NCBI RefSeq assembly: GCF_030700285.1
Contig: NZ_JAUYZJ010000016.1
Coordinates: 56,572-120,571 of the forward strand
DNA length: 64,000 nt
DNA from: Methylobacterium sp. NEAU K
Lineage (GTDB): Bacteria > Pseudomonadota > Alphaproteobacteria > Rhizobiales > Beijerinckiaceae
Direction of reading: 5' to 3'
Below, piece by piece: positions 33,336 to 43,918 of the stretch. The notes under the pieces are model-generated. The model worked only from the letters and a program-made list of their open reading frames with translations. It did not search any database and was not told where the DNA came from. The first letter of the stretch is position 1. Each line of letters begins with the position of its first letter. A program made the translations under genes and the position numbers.

Positions 33336-34406
33336 GTGGGCCGCACGCTGATCCTGACAGACGATCTCGGCCGTGGCGACCGGCTTGTGCGCAGCCTTGG
33401 CGGCGGTCCGAGCCTGGTTCTCCACGATCTCTACGGCGATGCGGAGCCGCCCTCGGGCTCGACCCTGGTCATCAGCGACGTGAGCGCGCTGACCTCGGAG
33501 GCCGTGCTCCGGCTGCGCCGGGCACTGGCTGTAGCGCGGGGCGGGTCCACGCCGTTCCTCGCCTTGATCCACGGCAATCTTGGACGTGGCGAGATCCAGG
33601 CCACAGCCCTCGGCGCGACCCGGATCCTGCCGGCCTCGACGGCGATCGCCATGCTCCTCAACGCCGTCGCGGCCCTGGGCGCCACCGACGACCCCACGTC
33701 CGTCGGAATCGGCAGTCTCCGGCAATGCGCCCAGGAGGCCCGCGCCAAGTTCACGGTCATCTTCCGCGGCGACAAAGCGCCGGCGCCGACGATCGTCGAT
33801 TCCGGAACCGCCATCGTCAACAGGGCGATTCGCGAGTCGAAGGTCCGCGACTGGCTGAACGTCGTCGCCAGCTTCGACGACCAGACCCATCGGCATTGCC
33901 TGACCGTGGCCGGACTCGCCGCAGCCTTCGCCCGTACGCTCGGACTCAACGATGCGGATTCCCATCACCTGACCAGGGGCGCGCTGCTGCACGACATCGG
34001 AAAAGCCCGGGTCCCGATCACCATCCTGAACAAGCCGGCCCCGCTGACCCCGGAGGAGCGGGTCGCGATGGATCGTCATCCGGCCATCGGCCATGCCATG
34101 CTTCTGGATGGTGGCTATGACGCCTTGACGCTCGCCGTCGTCCGCTCGCACCACGAGTATCTCGATGGAACGGGCTATCCGGACGGGCTCCGGGCTGCCG
34201 AGATCCCGGACCTCGTCCGGCTGACCACGATCTGCGACATCTTCGCGGCGCTCATCGAGTCCCGGCCCTACAAGGCGGCCAAACCGGCCCGGGAAGCCTA
34301 CGCGATATTGGAGCGCATGGGCACGAAACTCGACCCGGATCTCGTCCGAGCCTTCGGCCGTGTCGCCATTGCCTGCGAACCGCCGCCGTATCGCGCCTCG
34401 GCCTGA
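33336..34406 (+). CDS. HD-GYP domain phosphodiesterase
   Basis: Protein of 356 residues starting with GTG at 33336 behind AAGGAG. The C-terminal HD-GYP domain has H219-D220 in L-L-H-D-I-G-K, then H-P-A-I-G-H, H-H-E-Y-L-D-G-T-G-Y-P (G280-Y281-P282) and L-T-T-I-C-D-I-F-A-A-L. This domain hydrolyses cyclic di-GMP; metal ligands look intact. The first about 120 residues have an alternating beta/alpha pattern reminiscent of a response-regulator receiver, but the usual acidic pocket and phospho-Asp are not evident, so it may be a degenerate sensor domain. No membrane segment. Confidence 0.9.
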   Translation: MGRTLILTDDLGRGDRLVRSLGGGPSLVLHDLYGDAEPPSGSTLVISDVSALTSEAVLRLRRALAVARGGSTPFLALIHGNLGRGEIQATALGATRILPASTAIAMLLNAVAALGATDDPTSVGIGSLRQCAQEARAKFTVIFRGDKAPAPTIVDSGTAIVNRAIRESKVRDWLNVVASFDDQTHRHCLTVAGLAAAFARTLGLNDADSHHLTRGALLHDIGKARVPITILNKPAPLTPEERVAMDRHPAIGHAMLLDGGYDALTLAVVRSHHEYLDGTGYPDGLRAAEIPDLVRLTTICDIFAALIESRPYKAAKPAREAYAILERMGTKLDPDLVRAFGRVAIACEPPPYRASA

Positions 34407-34432
34407 CGCGCGCGCCGACCCGGCGGCGGCCG

Positions 34433-35344
34433 TCAGACCAGTTCCCAGGCGGATTCGTCGCGCATCAGTTCCGCGACCAGCGCGTGGTTCAATTCGTGGC
34501 CGGTATGGAAGGCCGCCACCCGGCCCTCCACGGGGTGGCCCGCCAGAGCCAGGTCGCCGATGAGATCCAGGATCCGGTGTCGGACCGGCTCACCCGGGAC
34601 GCGAATTCCGCCGAGCACGCGCCCGCGCACCAGGAGTGCCGCCGAGCGCGGGGAGACGCCCTGCAGAAAGTCCTTTCGGGTGGCGTATCCGTAGGCACGC
34701 CCGGCCATGGCACGGACATAGCGGCCGAAGCTGCGCGCGGGCGCGATCTCGCGCACGAAACTCTCCTGCGTGATGGCGCCGGACCAGTCGATCGAGCCGA
34801 AATGTGCGAGCGCGACATGGCCGGTGACGTGCAGACCCGTCCCCGGACCGATCTTGATCCGACGGCGTCCATCCTGGACCGAGACGGTCCGCCGGAGCCG
34901 GATCGTCCGGCAGGGATGCGGCTGCTCCACACGGCGCGCCTCTTGGATCGCTTCGCACCAGGGTGTCGCGCTCCCGTCGAAGATAGGCAACTCGTCCGCG
35001 TCGATCTCGGCGAGGGCGTTGTCGATCTTCAGGGCACTCAACGACGCCATCAGGTGCTCGATCGTGCGCACGAGCACGCCCTCGCGCCGGATCGCCGATG
35101 AGAGCGGCTGCGATTCCCGAAACTTCCAGAGCGCAGGCACGTCGATCGCGCGCCCGTCCTTCAAACGACGGCGGAACACGATTCCATGTCCGGCCGGCGC
35201 TGGGCAGACCCGGACGGTGGCATGACGTCCCGAATGCAGGCTTCGCCCCGAGCGCTCGAACGCAACGGCCAGTGTTGCCTGCATGCGGCCCGTCGGCGCG
35301 ACCGTGCCGGACTTGAGGCCTGCAATTTCGTACTCATCGTGCAT
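34433..35344 (-). CDS. LpxC-type UDP-3-O-acyl-N-acetylglucosamine deacetylase, probable paralogue
   Basis: Zinc deacetylase of 303 residues acting in lipid A synthesis. Visible motifs: S-L-H-S-G-R-H near the start (normally G-L-H-S-G), the zinc-ligand segment R-T-I-E-H-L-M-A-S-L, D-G-S-A-T-P-W, and R-H-R-I-L-D-L-I-G-D-L-A-L-A-G-H-P with the later F-H-T-G-H-E-L-N-H-A-L. ATG 35344 is chosen because AGGCGG precedes it; an in-frame start at 35389 adds 15 residues. LpxC usually sits beside the ftsZ division cluster, which is absent here, so this is probably a second copy. It is divergent from the Crp/Fnr gene. Confidence 0.88.
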   Translation of the reverse strand: MHDEYEIAGLKSGTVAPTGRMQATLAVAFERSGRSLHSGRHATVRVCPAPAGHGIVFRRRLKDGRAIDVPALWKFRESQPLSSAIRREGVLVRTIEHLMASLSALKIDNALAEIDADELPIFDGSATPWCEAIQEARRVEQPHPCRTIRLRRTVSVQDGRRRIKIGPGTGLHVTGHVALAHFGSIDWSGAITQESFVREIAPARSFGRYVRAMAGRAYGYATRKDFLQGVSPRSAALLVRGRVLGGIRVPGEPVRHRILDLIGDLALAGHPVEGRVAAFHTGHELNHALVAELMRDESAWELV

Positions 35345-35585
35345 CGCGAACCGCCTACCGCAGCGGCGCGGGAAATTATCCCCGTTCATCGGTCCACGCT
35401 AATAAACTCCTGTTCAGCAGAGCGTGGCTTGACCGGCCAACGCGCGGTCGTCACGATATTTAGGCCCCATCGAGCGCGGCCGGAACGGCACGCCGCCTAA
35501 CGATGTGGGCTGCTCCCGTCCCCAGAGTTGCTGGCCGGCACCCGTCAGGGCAGGGACGGAGGCCGGGGTCGGGGGGACAGGATCG

Positions 35586-36272
35586 ATGGCACGGTTGGGG
35601 ACGATACCCTTCTTCAAGGATCCAGGCATCGAACTCGGCCCGTACGAGTCCCGTTGTCACTGGCGCCGCTTCGACGAGAACGAGGTGCTCGTCGATTTCG
35701 ATGACATTTCCACGGACGTCTATTTCATCGCCTCGGGCGAGGTGCGCATCCTGAACCGGACCCAGTCCGGCAAGGAGGTGATCCTCGGCGAAATGCGCGG
35801 CGGCGCGTTCTTCGGAGAATTGGCCGCCATCGACGGCATCGGCCGTTCCGCCAACGTGACGGCCCTTACCCGCGGCGAGGTCTGCGTGGTGCCGGCCGCG
35901 GTGTTCCGGCAGATGGTATTCGCCTCCGAGGCTATCGCCGACCGGTTGTTCCGACTGCTTGCCAAGCGGGTGCGCGAGCTGAACACCCGGATCATGGAGC
36001 ACGCGCTCCTCGACCTGAAGCACCGGCTCTATGCCGAATTGCTGCGCCTCTCGGTTCCCAGGGCCGGCGCCTCCGGCGAGCGCGTAGTGTCGCCGCCGCC
36101 CTATCACCATGTGCTGGCCGCCCGGATCGGCTGCCGCCGCGAGCAGGTGACCCGCGAGTTCACCGCGATGGCGTCCGAGGGTCTGGTCGACCGAACCCGC
36201 GGCGCCCTGGTGTTGCGGAGGCCCGACCTCCTGGAAGCGCGCGTGGCCGAGGCGCTGCGCGAGGATTCCTGA
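35586..36272 (+). CDS. Crp/Fnr-family transcriptional regulator
   Basis: Regulator of 228 residues starting MARLGTIPFFKD. The cyclic-nucleotide-binding fold shows Y-F-I-A-S-G-E-V-R-I and G-A-F-F-G-E-L-A-A-I-D, the phosphate-binding cassette as in CRP. The C-terminal helix-turn-helix reads L-A-A-R-I-G-C-R-R-E-Q-V-T-R-E-F. No Cys cluster for an Fe-S centre is seen at the N-terminus, so it is more CRP- than FNR-like. It lies only 4 bp before the polyamine-type ABC genes, suggesting it is co-transcribed with them. Confidence 0.9.
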   Translation: MARLGTIPFFKDPGIELGPYESRCHWRRFDENEVLVDFDDISTDVYFIASGEVRILNRTQSGKEVILGEMRGGAFFGELAAIDGIGRSANVTALTRGEVCVVPAAVFRQMVFASEAIADRLFRLLAKRVRELNTRIMEHALLDLKHRLYAELLRLSVPRAGASGERVVSPPPYHHVLAARIGCRREQVTREFTAMASEGLVDRTRGALVLRRPDLLEARVAEALREDS

Positions 36273-36276
36273 CACC

Positions 36277-37332
36277 TTGCCGGACGCGACCGCGCTGCGC
36301 CTGAGGCTCGAGGACCTCACCAAACGGTTCGGCACGCACGCAGCCGTGCACGCGGTGAACCTGGAGCTTGAGCCCGGAGAGTTCTTCTGCCTGCTCGGTC
36401 CCTCGGGCTGCGGCAAGAGCACGCTCCTGCGCATGATCGCGGGCTTCGAGACCCCGACCTCCGGCCGCGTGCGGCTGGGCGAACTGGATCTGACGGTGCT
36501 GCCGCCTCACCGCCGGCCGGTGAACATGATGTTCCAATCCTACGCCCTGTTTCCGCATATGAGCGTGGCCGGCAATGTCGGCTACGGCCTCAAGGGCATG
36601 GGCCGGGCGGCTGCGGTTTCCCGCGTGGCAGACTTGCTGCGGCTCGTGCGCCTGGACGGTTTCGCGGATCGCCGGCCCGAGACCCTGTCGGGCGGGCAGC
36701 GCCAGCGGGTGGCCCTGGCCCGGGCGCTCGCCCGAGAGCCGAAGCTGCTCCTCCTCGACGAGCCTCTCGGCGCCCTCGACAGAGGCCTGCGCGAGGAGAC
36801 ACAAGGGGAGCTGCGCGCCGTGCAGCGGCGCCTGGGCACCGCCTTCGTGGTGGTCACCCACGATCCCGAGGAGGCGATGATGCTCGCCGACCGGATCGGC
36901 GTGATGGAGCGCGGCAGGCTGGTTCAGGTCGGACCGCCGGCAGAACTCTACCGGCGGCCGGCGAGCCGCTTCGTGGCGGGCCTGCTCGGTGACGTGAATC
37001 TCATCCCCGGCCGTCTCGGGCCCGACGAGCCGGGCGGCACACGCGCGGTCCAGACCGCGCACGGGACTGTGCGCGCTGCCCTGACAGCGCTGACGGAGGG
37101 CGCCTCGGTCGTCGTGGCCGTGCGCCCGGAGAACATCGTCCTCGGGACCGAGGGGCTGCCTGTCACGGTCGCCGAAGCCACTTTCCTGGGGGACCGCCTG
37201 CGCCGAACGCTGCACCTGCCGGACGGGACGATCCTGCGGGCCAGCGGCCGGCCCCAAGACGCGCACCAGCCCGTGGGCTCGGAGACGCGGGCCGGCTTCG
37301 CGGCCGACGATGCGGTGATCCTGCCGGCATGA
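36277..37332 (+). CDS. ABC transporter ATPase, spermidine/putrescine type (PotA/PotG family)
   Basis: ATPase of 351 residues starting with TTG at 36277, 4 bp after the Crp/Fnr stop; no ATG or GTG candidate precedes the first strand. Walker A GPSGCGKST is at 41-49, the Q-loop is in M-M-F-Q-S-Y-A-L-F-P-H-M, the signature is LSGGQRQR and Walker B LLLLDEPLGALD. A TOBE domain follows about residue 240 with V-R-P-E-N-I. These traits fit the PotA/PotG group that energises polyamine, iron or thiamine import. The rare start and short gap suggest translational coupling to the regulator. Confidence 0.9.
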   Translation: MPDATALRLRLEDLTKRFGTHAAVHAVNLELEPGEFFCLLGPSGCGKSTLLRMIAGFETPTSGRVRLGELDLTVLPPHRRPVNMMFQSYALFPHMSVAGNVGYGLKGMGRAAAVSRVADLLRLVRLDGFADRRPETLSGGQRQRVALARALAREPKLLLLDEPLGALDRGLREETQGELRAVQRRLGTAFVVVTHDPEEAMMLADRIGVMERGRLVQVGPPAELYRRPASRFVAGLLGDVNLIPGRLGPDEPGGTRAVQTAHGTVRAALTALTEGASVVVAVRPENIVLGTEGLPVTVAEATFLGDRLRRTLHLPDGTILRASGRPQDAHQPVGSETRAGFAADDAVILPA

Positions 37333-37399
37333 GGCCGTCTGCCGCGATCGCCGCCGCGCTCGCCTGCCCGGTCTGGTGGCTGAGGACGGAGCTGGATCG

Positions 37400-38314
37400 A
37401 TGAAGGCCGCGGGACCGAGGAGGCTGTTCGACCGGCTCGTCCGGCTGCCGCCGTTCCTCTGGCTGACCACGTTCTTTCTGCTGCCCTTCGCCATCACGCT
37501 GAAGATCAGCCTCTCGGAACCGGCGACCGCGATCCCGCCGTACCTGCCGGTGCTCGATTGGCAGGGTGGCCTCGAGGGCTGGTCGACCTTCCTCGAAGCC
37601 CTGAACTTCGACAATTACGCCACCCTTGCCGCCGACACCCTTTATCGCGACGCCGCCCTTGGCTCGCTCGCCTACGCTGTCGCCGCCAGCCTCATCCTTG
37701 TGGCGCTCGGCACGCCGTTCGCCTACGCTCTGGCACGGGCGCCGTCCCGCTGGCAGCCGCGCCTCGTCGCGCTGGTGGTGGTGCCGTTCTGGACGAGCTT
37801 CCTGATCCGGGTCTACGCATGGATCGCGATCCTCAAGCCCGAGGGGCTGCTGAACCTCGTGCTGCTCCGGCTTGGCCTGATTTCCGAGCCGCTGACGATC
37901 CTGAACACCGATGCCGCGGTGGTCATCGGCTTGGTCTATGCCTACCTGCCGTTCATGGTGCTGCCGCTCTACGCGGTGATGAACCGCCTCGACCCGGCCC
38001 TGAGGGAGGCCGCCGCCGATCTCGGCGCATCGCCGATGCGGGTCTTCTGGAGCGTGACGCTGCCGCTGAGCCTACCCGGGATCGTCGCTGGTGCGGGCCT
38101 GTGCTTCATCCCGATGATCGGCGAGTTCGTGATCCCGGATCTTCTGGGCGGTTCGGAGACACTGATGCTCGGCCGCGTGCTCTGGACCGAGTTCTTCTCG
38201 AACCGCGACTGGCCGCTCGCCTCCGCGGTCGCCGTACTGATCCTCGCCATCGTGATCGGCCCGGTGGTGCTGTTCCGCGACAGCCTTCGGGCCGGTGAGG
38301 AGGAGCGTCCGTGA
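37400..38314 (+). CDS. Polyamine-type ABC permease (PotB/PotH family)
   Basis: Membrane subunit of 304 residues with ATG at 37400 after GGAGCTGG. The first helix L-T-T-F-F-L-L-P-F-A-I-T-L is followed by a periplasmic loop and the PotB/H-type core; the EAA loop reads L-R-E-A-A-A-D-L-G-A-S-P-M-R-V-F-W-S-V-T-L-P. It resembles the putrescine/spermidine permease group. It overlaps the next permease gene by 4 nt (38311-38314). No substrate-binding protein gene is found beside the cluster. Confidence 0.92.
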   Translation: MKAAGPRRLFDRLVRLPPFLWLTTFFLLPFAITLKISLSEPATAIPPYLPVLDWQGGLEGWSTFLEALNFDNYATLAADTLYRDAALGSLAYAVAASLILVALGTPFAYALARAPSRWQPRLVALVVVPFWTSFLIRVYAWIAILKPEGLLNLVLLRLGLISEPLTILNTDAAVVIGLVYAYLPFMVLPLYAVMNRLDPALREAAADLGASPMRVFWSVTLPLSLPGIVAGAGLCFIPMIGEFVIPDLLGGSETLMLGRVLWTEFFSNRDWPLASAVAVLILAIVIGPVVLFRDSLRAGEEERP

Positions 38315-39084
38315 CCTGGGTGACCCGCACCGCGCTGGTGGCCGGGCTCGGCTTCCTCTACGCGCCGATCCTGGTGCTGATCGTCTATTCCTTCAACGCC
38401 TCGACCCTCGTCACCGTCTGGGGCGGATTCTCGACCCGCTGGTACGGCACCCTGATGGCGGATGCGCCACTCCTGGCCGCCGCCTGGGTCTCCCTGAGGG
38501 TCGCGGTCCTGGCGAGCCTGATCGCCACCGTGCTCGGGACCCTTTCGGCCCTGGCCCTCGAGCGCCAGGGACGCTTCCGCGGCCGGGGGCTGTTCACCGG
38601 GCTGGTCTTCGGGCCGATCGTGATGCCGGAGGTGATGATCGGCCTGTCGCTTCTGCTTTTGTTCATCGGCATCGGCCTCGACCGCGGCGTCGCAACGATC
38701 GTGATCGCGCACGCCACGTTCTGCACCGGCTTCGTGACGGTGGTGGTCGCCGCGCGCCTGCGCGGGCTCGACCGCAGCCTCGAGGAGGCGGCGGCCGATC
38801 TCGGCGCGACGCCGGTGCGCGTGCTCGCCACCATCACCCTGCCGCTGCTCGCGCCCGCGGTTGTGGCCGGCGCGCTCCTGTCATTCACGCTGTCGCTGGA
38901 CGACCTCGTCATCGCGAGCTTCGTCTCAGGTCCCGGCTCGACCACCCTGCCAATGCGGCTCTACAGCCAGGTCCGGCTCGGGGTGAATCCGGAGATCAAC
39001 GCCGCATCGACACTCCTCGTCGGCCTCGTGAGTGCGGCCGTGCTCCTGGCTTCCTGGCTGACCGACCGGCGCGGACGTGCCTGA
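38311..39084 (+). CDS. Polyamine-type ABC permease (PotC/PotI family)
   Basis: Membrane subunit of 257 residues starting with GTG at 38311, overlapping the stop of the previous gene in a GTGA. It shows the PotC-like Y-S-F-N-A-S segment near residue 27 and the EAA loop L-E-E-A-A-A-D-L-G-A-T-P-V-R-V-L-A-T-I-T-L-P. It is the last gene of the regulator-ATPase-permease-permease cluster. A binding protein (PotD/PotF type) must be supplied from elsewhere if this is an importer. Confidence 0.92.
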   Translation: MTWVTRTALVAGLGFLYAPILVLIVYSFNASTLVTVWGGFSTRWYGTLMADAPLLAAAWVSLRVAVLASLIATVLGTLSALALERQGRFRGRGLFTGLVFGPIVMPEVMIGLSLLLLFIGIGLDRGVATIVIAHATFCTGFVTVVVAARLRGLDRSLEEAAADLGATPVRVLATITLPLLAPAVVAGALLSFTLSLDDLVIASFVSGPGSTTLPMRLYSQVRLGVNPEINAASTLLVGLVSAAVLLASWLTDRRGRA

Positions 39085-39409
39085 GGTCTCTCACCCCGCA
39101 GCCCGGGCGCCCGCCGCGCGGCAATCGCGCGACGCCCATTCAAATACGAATGGTCCGACCAGGTTGCCGAGGAAAGGCAGCGCGGCGAGCCACCGCAGAT
39201 TTCGCGTCGGCGATGCAGATCGATGCACCCTGACGTAGCGGGGCAGACCAATCTCGAACGACAGAAGCCCAGTCCAGTCCGGTTCGGACCGGCGGCCAGA
39301 TGTCCGGGTGCTCGTTCGGTGCGCTCGCGCACGCTGCCACGCTGAGCGCGAACATACGCTCCCGACGGTTTTGCCGAGCTGCGCCATGGATGCGCGAGGG
39401 ACCTCCGTC
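39085..39409. other. 325-bp intergenic region
   Basis: No firm gene. A small hairpin GTCCG-GTT-CGGAC lies at 39277-39289. On the reverse strand, a GTG at 39228 opens a 45-residue frame to 39091 with one hydrophobic stretch (L-R-W-L-A-A-L-P-F-L-G-N-L-V-G-P-F-V-F); it lacks a clear ribosome site and could be a fragment of a membrane protein. Confidence 0.35.
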
Positions 39410-39634
39410 ATGATTCGTATTCTCACCTTCCTCCCGTTGGCCGCGCTTCTCGCTTCTCCGATTGCTGAGGCGCGTCCGGTTCGCGCGACGGCCAAGCCCC
39501 AGATCAGCGCAGCGATCAAGGCACGCCAGTCCGTGATGAACGATTTCGGCGCGCGGATGAGCCGGCTCGACGCCCTCATGGGTACGCCCTCGGTCTCGTC
39601 TCCGCGGTCGCACTCCGCCGAGGCCGGACGCTGA
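39410..39634 (+). CDS. Small secreted hypothetical protein
   Basis: Protein of 74 residues starting MIRILTFLPLAALLASPIAE, a good Sec signal peptide with likely cleavage after I-A-E-A. The remaining 50 or so residues are basic and polar with no known motif. A longer in-frame start at 39308 would bury the signal. GAGGG lies 10 nt before the ATG. It converges on ureG and does not appear to belong to the urease operon. Function unknown. Confidence 0.6.
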   Translation: MIRILTFLPLAALLASPIAEARPVRATAKPQISAAIKARQSVMNDFGARMSRLDALMGTPSVSSPRSHSAEAGR

Positions 39635-39688
39635 CGCGCTGCAGGACACATCCAGGACCGCCTCGTCCGGGAACGGGCGGCCGGTCGA

Positions 39689-40306
39689 TCAGGGACGGAG
39701 GCCGCCGGCCTCCTCGATGAAGCGCGCGACGTCATCAGCGCCGGCGCCCCCGCGCAGGGAGGCGAAGACGTAGGGCCGGGCGCCGCGCATCCGCTTCGTG
39801 TCGGCCTCCATCACCGACAGGTCCGCACCGACCAGCGGTGCGAGATCCGTCTTGTTCACGATCAGCAGGTCCGAGCGGGTGATGCCGGGGCCGCCCTTGC
39901 GTGGGATCTTCTCCCCGCCTGCCACGTCGATGACGTAGAGCGTGAGGTCGGCGAGTTCCGGCGAGAACGTCGCCGCGAGATTGTCCCCACCGGACTCGAT
40001 CAGCACCAGGTCGAGCTTCGGGAAGCGCCGGCTCATCTCGGCCACCGCGGCGAGGTTGATCGAGGCATCCTCGCGGATAGCGGTATGCGGGCAGCCTCCG
40101 GTCTCCACCCCGAGGATGCGCTCCTCCGGCAGGGCGCCGGCCACCGTGAGGATACGCGCATCCTCCTTTGTGTAGATGTCGTTGGTGATCGCGCAGATTT
40201 CGTAGCGATCTCGGAAGCGCTTGCAGAGTTGCTCCATCAAGGCGGTCTTGCCCGAGCCGACGGGGCCGCCGATGCCGACGCGGAGAGGGCCGTTCGAGTA
40301 GGTCAT
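39689..40306 (-). CDS. ureG: Urease accessory GTPase UreG
   Basis: GTPase of 205 residues that powers nickel delivery to urease. The P-loop G-G-P-V-G-S-G-K-T is at 13-21, the nickel-binding C-P-H lies in [13 protein letters not shown], and V-N-K-T-D is the guanine-specificity motif. The length is normal. It is the last gene of the urease cluster, 9 bp after ureF. Confidence 0.97.
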   Translation of the reverse strand: MTYSNGPLRVGIGGPVGSGKTALMEQLCKRFRDRYEICAITNDIYTKEDARILTVAGALPEERILGVETGGCPHTAIREDASINLAAVAEMSRRFPKLDLVLIESGGDNLAATFSPELADLTLYVIDVAGGEKIPRKGGPGITRSDLLIVNKTDLAPLVGADLSVMEADTKRMRGARPYVFASLRGGAGADDVARFIEEAGGLRP

Positions 40307-40315
40307 GCTGCGCGC

Positions 40316-40999
40316 TCAGGATCGGAAGATGCGGGAATACTGGGTCTCGTGCCGGAAGGAGCCGAGATCGAGGCGGAACGTGGCTGCGCCGACCGCGTCG
40401 AGGTCCGCGGTGCAGGCGGCCTCGGCGAGTAGGACGATGCGCGGCGCCAGGGCGGCGATCAACCGCGTGCCGGCGGCCTGACCGACCGGTGCCGCCCTCA
40501 GGGCCGCCGAAACGAGGTTCTGGAGGAAGGCGAGACCGTAGGCGGCCAGCATGGGCGCGAGCGCCATGCGGTGTGCGCCCGCTGAGGCACCGACCGCGAC
40601 CGCATAGGCGACCGTGCCCGGGAGCCGCGCGGCCAATGCGGCAAGCCTTTCGCAGGGCCAAGCGCCCAGGGTCGCGTCGAGGAAGCTGCGACCCTGCTGG
40701 CTGGTCTCCAGATGCAGTTCCCGGGACGGTGCGAGCGCCAATGCGAGCTCATTGAGTTCCACGATCACGTCCGGCTCGTCCGCCTGCGCGGCCCGCTGAG
40801 CATGCGCCGCGAGGATCAAGTCGTTGCGCAGGGCGCCGCGCTCGCAGACGTCGGCGAGCCATTCCGCGAGGCTGGCTTCATCCCGCACGTCGCCCGCTTC
40901 CACCGCCCATTCTAGACCGTGCGAATACGCGTAGGCGCCGACGGGATAGCCCGGCGACAGCCACGCCATCAGCCGGAGCCCGTCCAGGGTCTCAGCCAT
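40316..40999 (-). CDS. ureF: Urease accessory protein UreF
   Basis: Accessory protein of 227 residues that couples UreG to apo-urease. The chosen start [20 protein letters not shown] gives the family opening [17 protein letters not shown], where S-P-x-F/Y-P-x-G and H-G-L-E are conserved. Longer in-frame starts would run back through ureE. It overlaps ureE by 8 nt (40992-40999), a sign of co-translation. Confidence 0.95.
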   Translation of the reverse strand: MAETLDGLRLMAWLSPGYPVGAYAYSHGLEWAVEAGDVRDEASLAEWLADVCERGALRNDLILAAHAQRAAQADEPDVIVELNELALALAPSRELHLETSQQGRSFLDATLGAWPCERLAALAARLPGTVAYAVAVGASAGAHRMALAPMLAAYGLAFLQNLVSAALRAAPVGQAAGTRLIAALAPRIVLLAEAACTADLDAVGAATFRLDLGSFRHETQYSRIFRS

Positions 41000-41486
41000 G
41001 GACGGGGTGGTGGTGGTGTCGTCCGTGCGGGTGATCGTGGCCGTGTCCCTGGCTCCCGGAATAAGCGCCCCCCTCTGGTCGGAATGGACGCTCGACCGGC
41101 TCGGCGGTGCCTCCGAGCCCTCGCACCATGTCGGCCAGCACGTGATCATACGCGATCCACACCGCATCCGCGCCAATCTCGGCTGCGATGTGGCGGTTGC
41201 CGATATGCCAGATCAGCCGCTTCAGGGCATGATCGCTGCCGGCGCGGATCTCCAGGAGACGCTCCGGGGCCGCCTCGACCCAGATCAGCCGGCCGTCCTC
41301 CAGCACCACGGCGTCACCGTCCTCCAGCACAGCCGCCTCGGGCAGATCGAGCAGGAAACTGAGTCCGCCGGCCCCCCGCATGGCGACTCGGCGGCGATGG
41401 CGCTCTCCATGATCGAGGACGACCCGGTCGACGATCTCGCCGCCGGTCAGGCTGTCGCTGCGGAGGATGCGGGTGGCGCGGATCAT
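40992..41486 (-). CDS. ureE: Urease nickel metallochaperone UreE with His-rich tail
   Basis: Nickel chaperone of 164 residues. The N-terminal domain has R-S-D-S-L-T-G-G and [11 protein letters not shown]; the metal-binding domain contains [14 protein letters not shown], the conserved nickel-dimer region. The C-terminus is strongly His-rich ([14 protein letters not shown]), a nickel-storing tail present in some UreE proteins and absent in others. It lies 13 bp after ureC and overlaps ureF. Confidence 0.96.
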   Translation of the reverse strand: MIRATRILRSDSLTGGEIVDRVVLDHGERHRRRVAMRGAGGLSFLLDLPEAAVLEDGDAVVLEDGRLIWVEAAPERLLEIRAGSDHALKRLIWHIGNRHIAAEIGADAVWIAYDHVLADMVRGLGGTAEPVERPFRPEGGAYSGSQGHGHDHPHGRHHHHPVHG

Positions 41487-41499
41487 GGGCCCGAAGCAC

Positions 41500-43227
<1,728 letters not shown>

Positions 43228-43229
43228 GG

Positions 43230-43889
43230 TCAGAGCTTGCCCATCACGTCGCCGCGGAAGCCGTACACAGTCCGCCCGCCCGAGAGCGGCACCAGCACGA
43301 CCTCCCGGGTCGAGCCGGGCTCGAAGCGCACGGCGGTGCCGGGGGCGATGTCGAGCCGCCGGCCCCGCGCCTTCTCGCGCTCGAACACGAGTCCGGGGTT
43401 CACCTCGAAGAAGTGGTAGTGCGAGCCGACCTGGATCGGCCGGTCCCCGGTGTTGGCGACCTCAATCACCGTACGCTCGGCACCGGCATTGAAGACGATC
43501 TCGCCGGGCAGCGTCGTCACGGTGCCGGGCACGTCGGCCGAAGCCGCGCCCCGGATCGGGTGGTGGACCGTGACCAGCTTGGTGCCGTCCGGAAAGGTCG
43601 CCTCGACCTGGATGTCGTGGATCATCTCGGGGATGCCCGGCATGACCTGATCGGCGGTGAGCACGTTCGCGCCCGCCTGCATCAGCTCGGCCACCGTCCG
43701 CCCATCGCGGGCGCCTTCGACCACGAAGTCGCTGATCAGCGCCACGGCCTCGGGATGGTTGAGCTTCACCCCGCGTGCCAGGCGGTTGCGCGCCACTTGG
43801 GCCGCCATGGCGATCAGCAGCTTGTCCTTCTCGCGGGGCGTCAGCAGCACGGGAAACCTCGTCGTCGCGGCGGCGGGAGCAAGAATCAT
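43230..43889 (-). CDS. ureAB: Fused urease gamma-beta subunit (UreA-UreB)
   Basis: One gene of 219 residues carries both small urease subunits. Residues about 14-113 are UreA ([11 protein letters not shown], then [11 protein letters not shown]). Residues about 118-219 are UreB ([28 protein letters not shown]). Such gamma-beta fusions are known, for example in Helicobacter. The ATG at 43889 has no clear ribosome site; the GTG at 43850 (ACGAGG 7 nt before it) would start exactly where separate UreA proteins do, so it may be the real start. First gene of the structural cluster. Confidence 0.95.
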   Translation of the reverse strand: MILAPAAATTRFPVLLTPREKDKLLIAMAAQVARNRLARGVKLNHPEAVALISDFVVEGARDGRTVAELMQAGANVLTADQVMPGIPEMIHDIQVEATFPDGTKLVTVHHPIRGAASADVPGTVTTLPGEIVFNAGAERTVIEVANTGDRPIQVGSHYHFFEVNPGLVFEREKARGRRLDIAPGTAVRFEPGSTREVVLVPLSGGRTVYGFRGDVMGKL

Positions 43890-43918
43890 GCTCGCGGCGC
43901 GGTCAAGACCGACGCATG

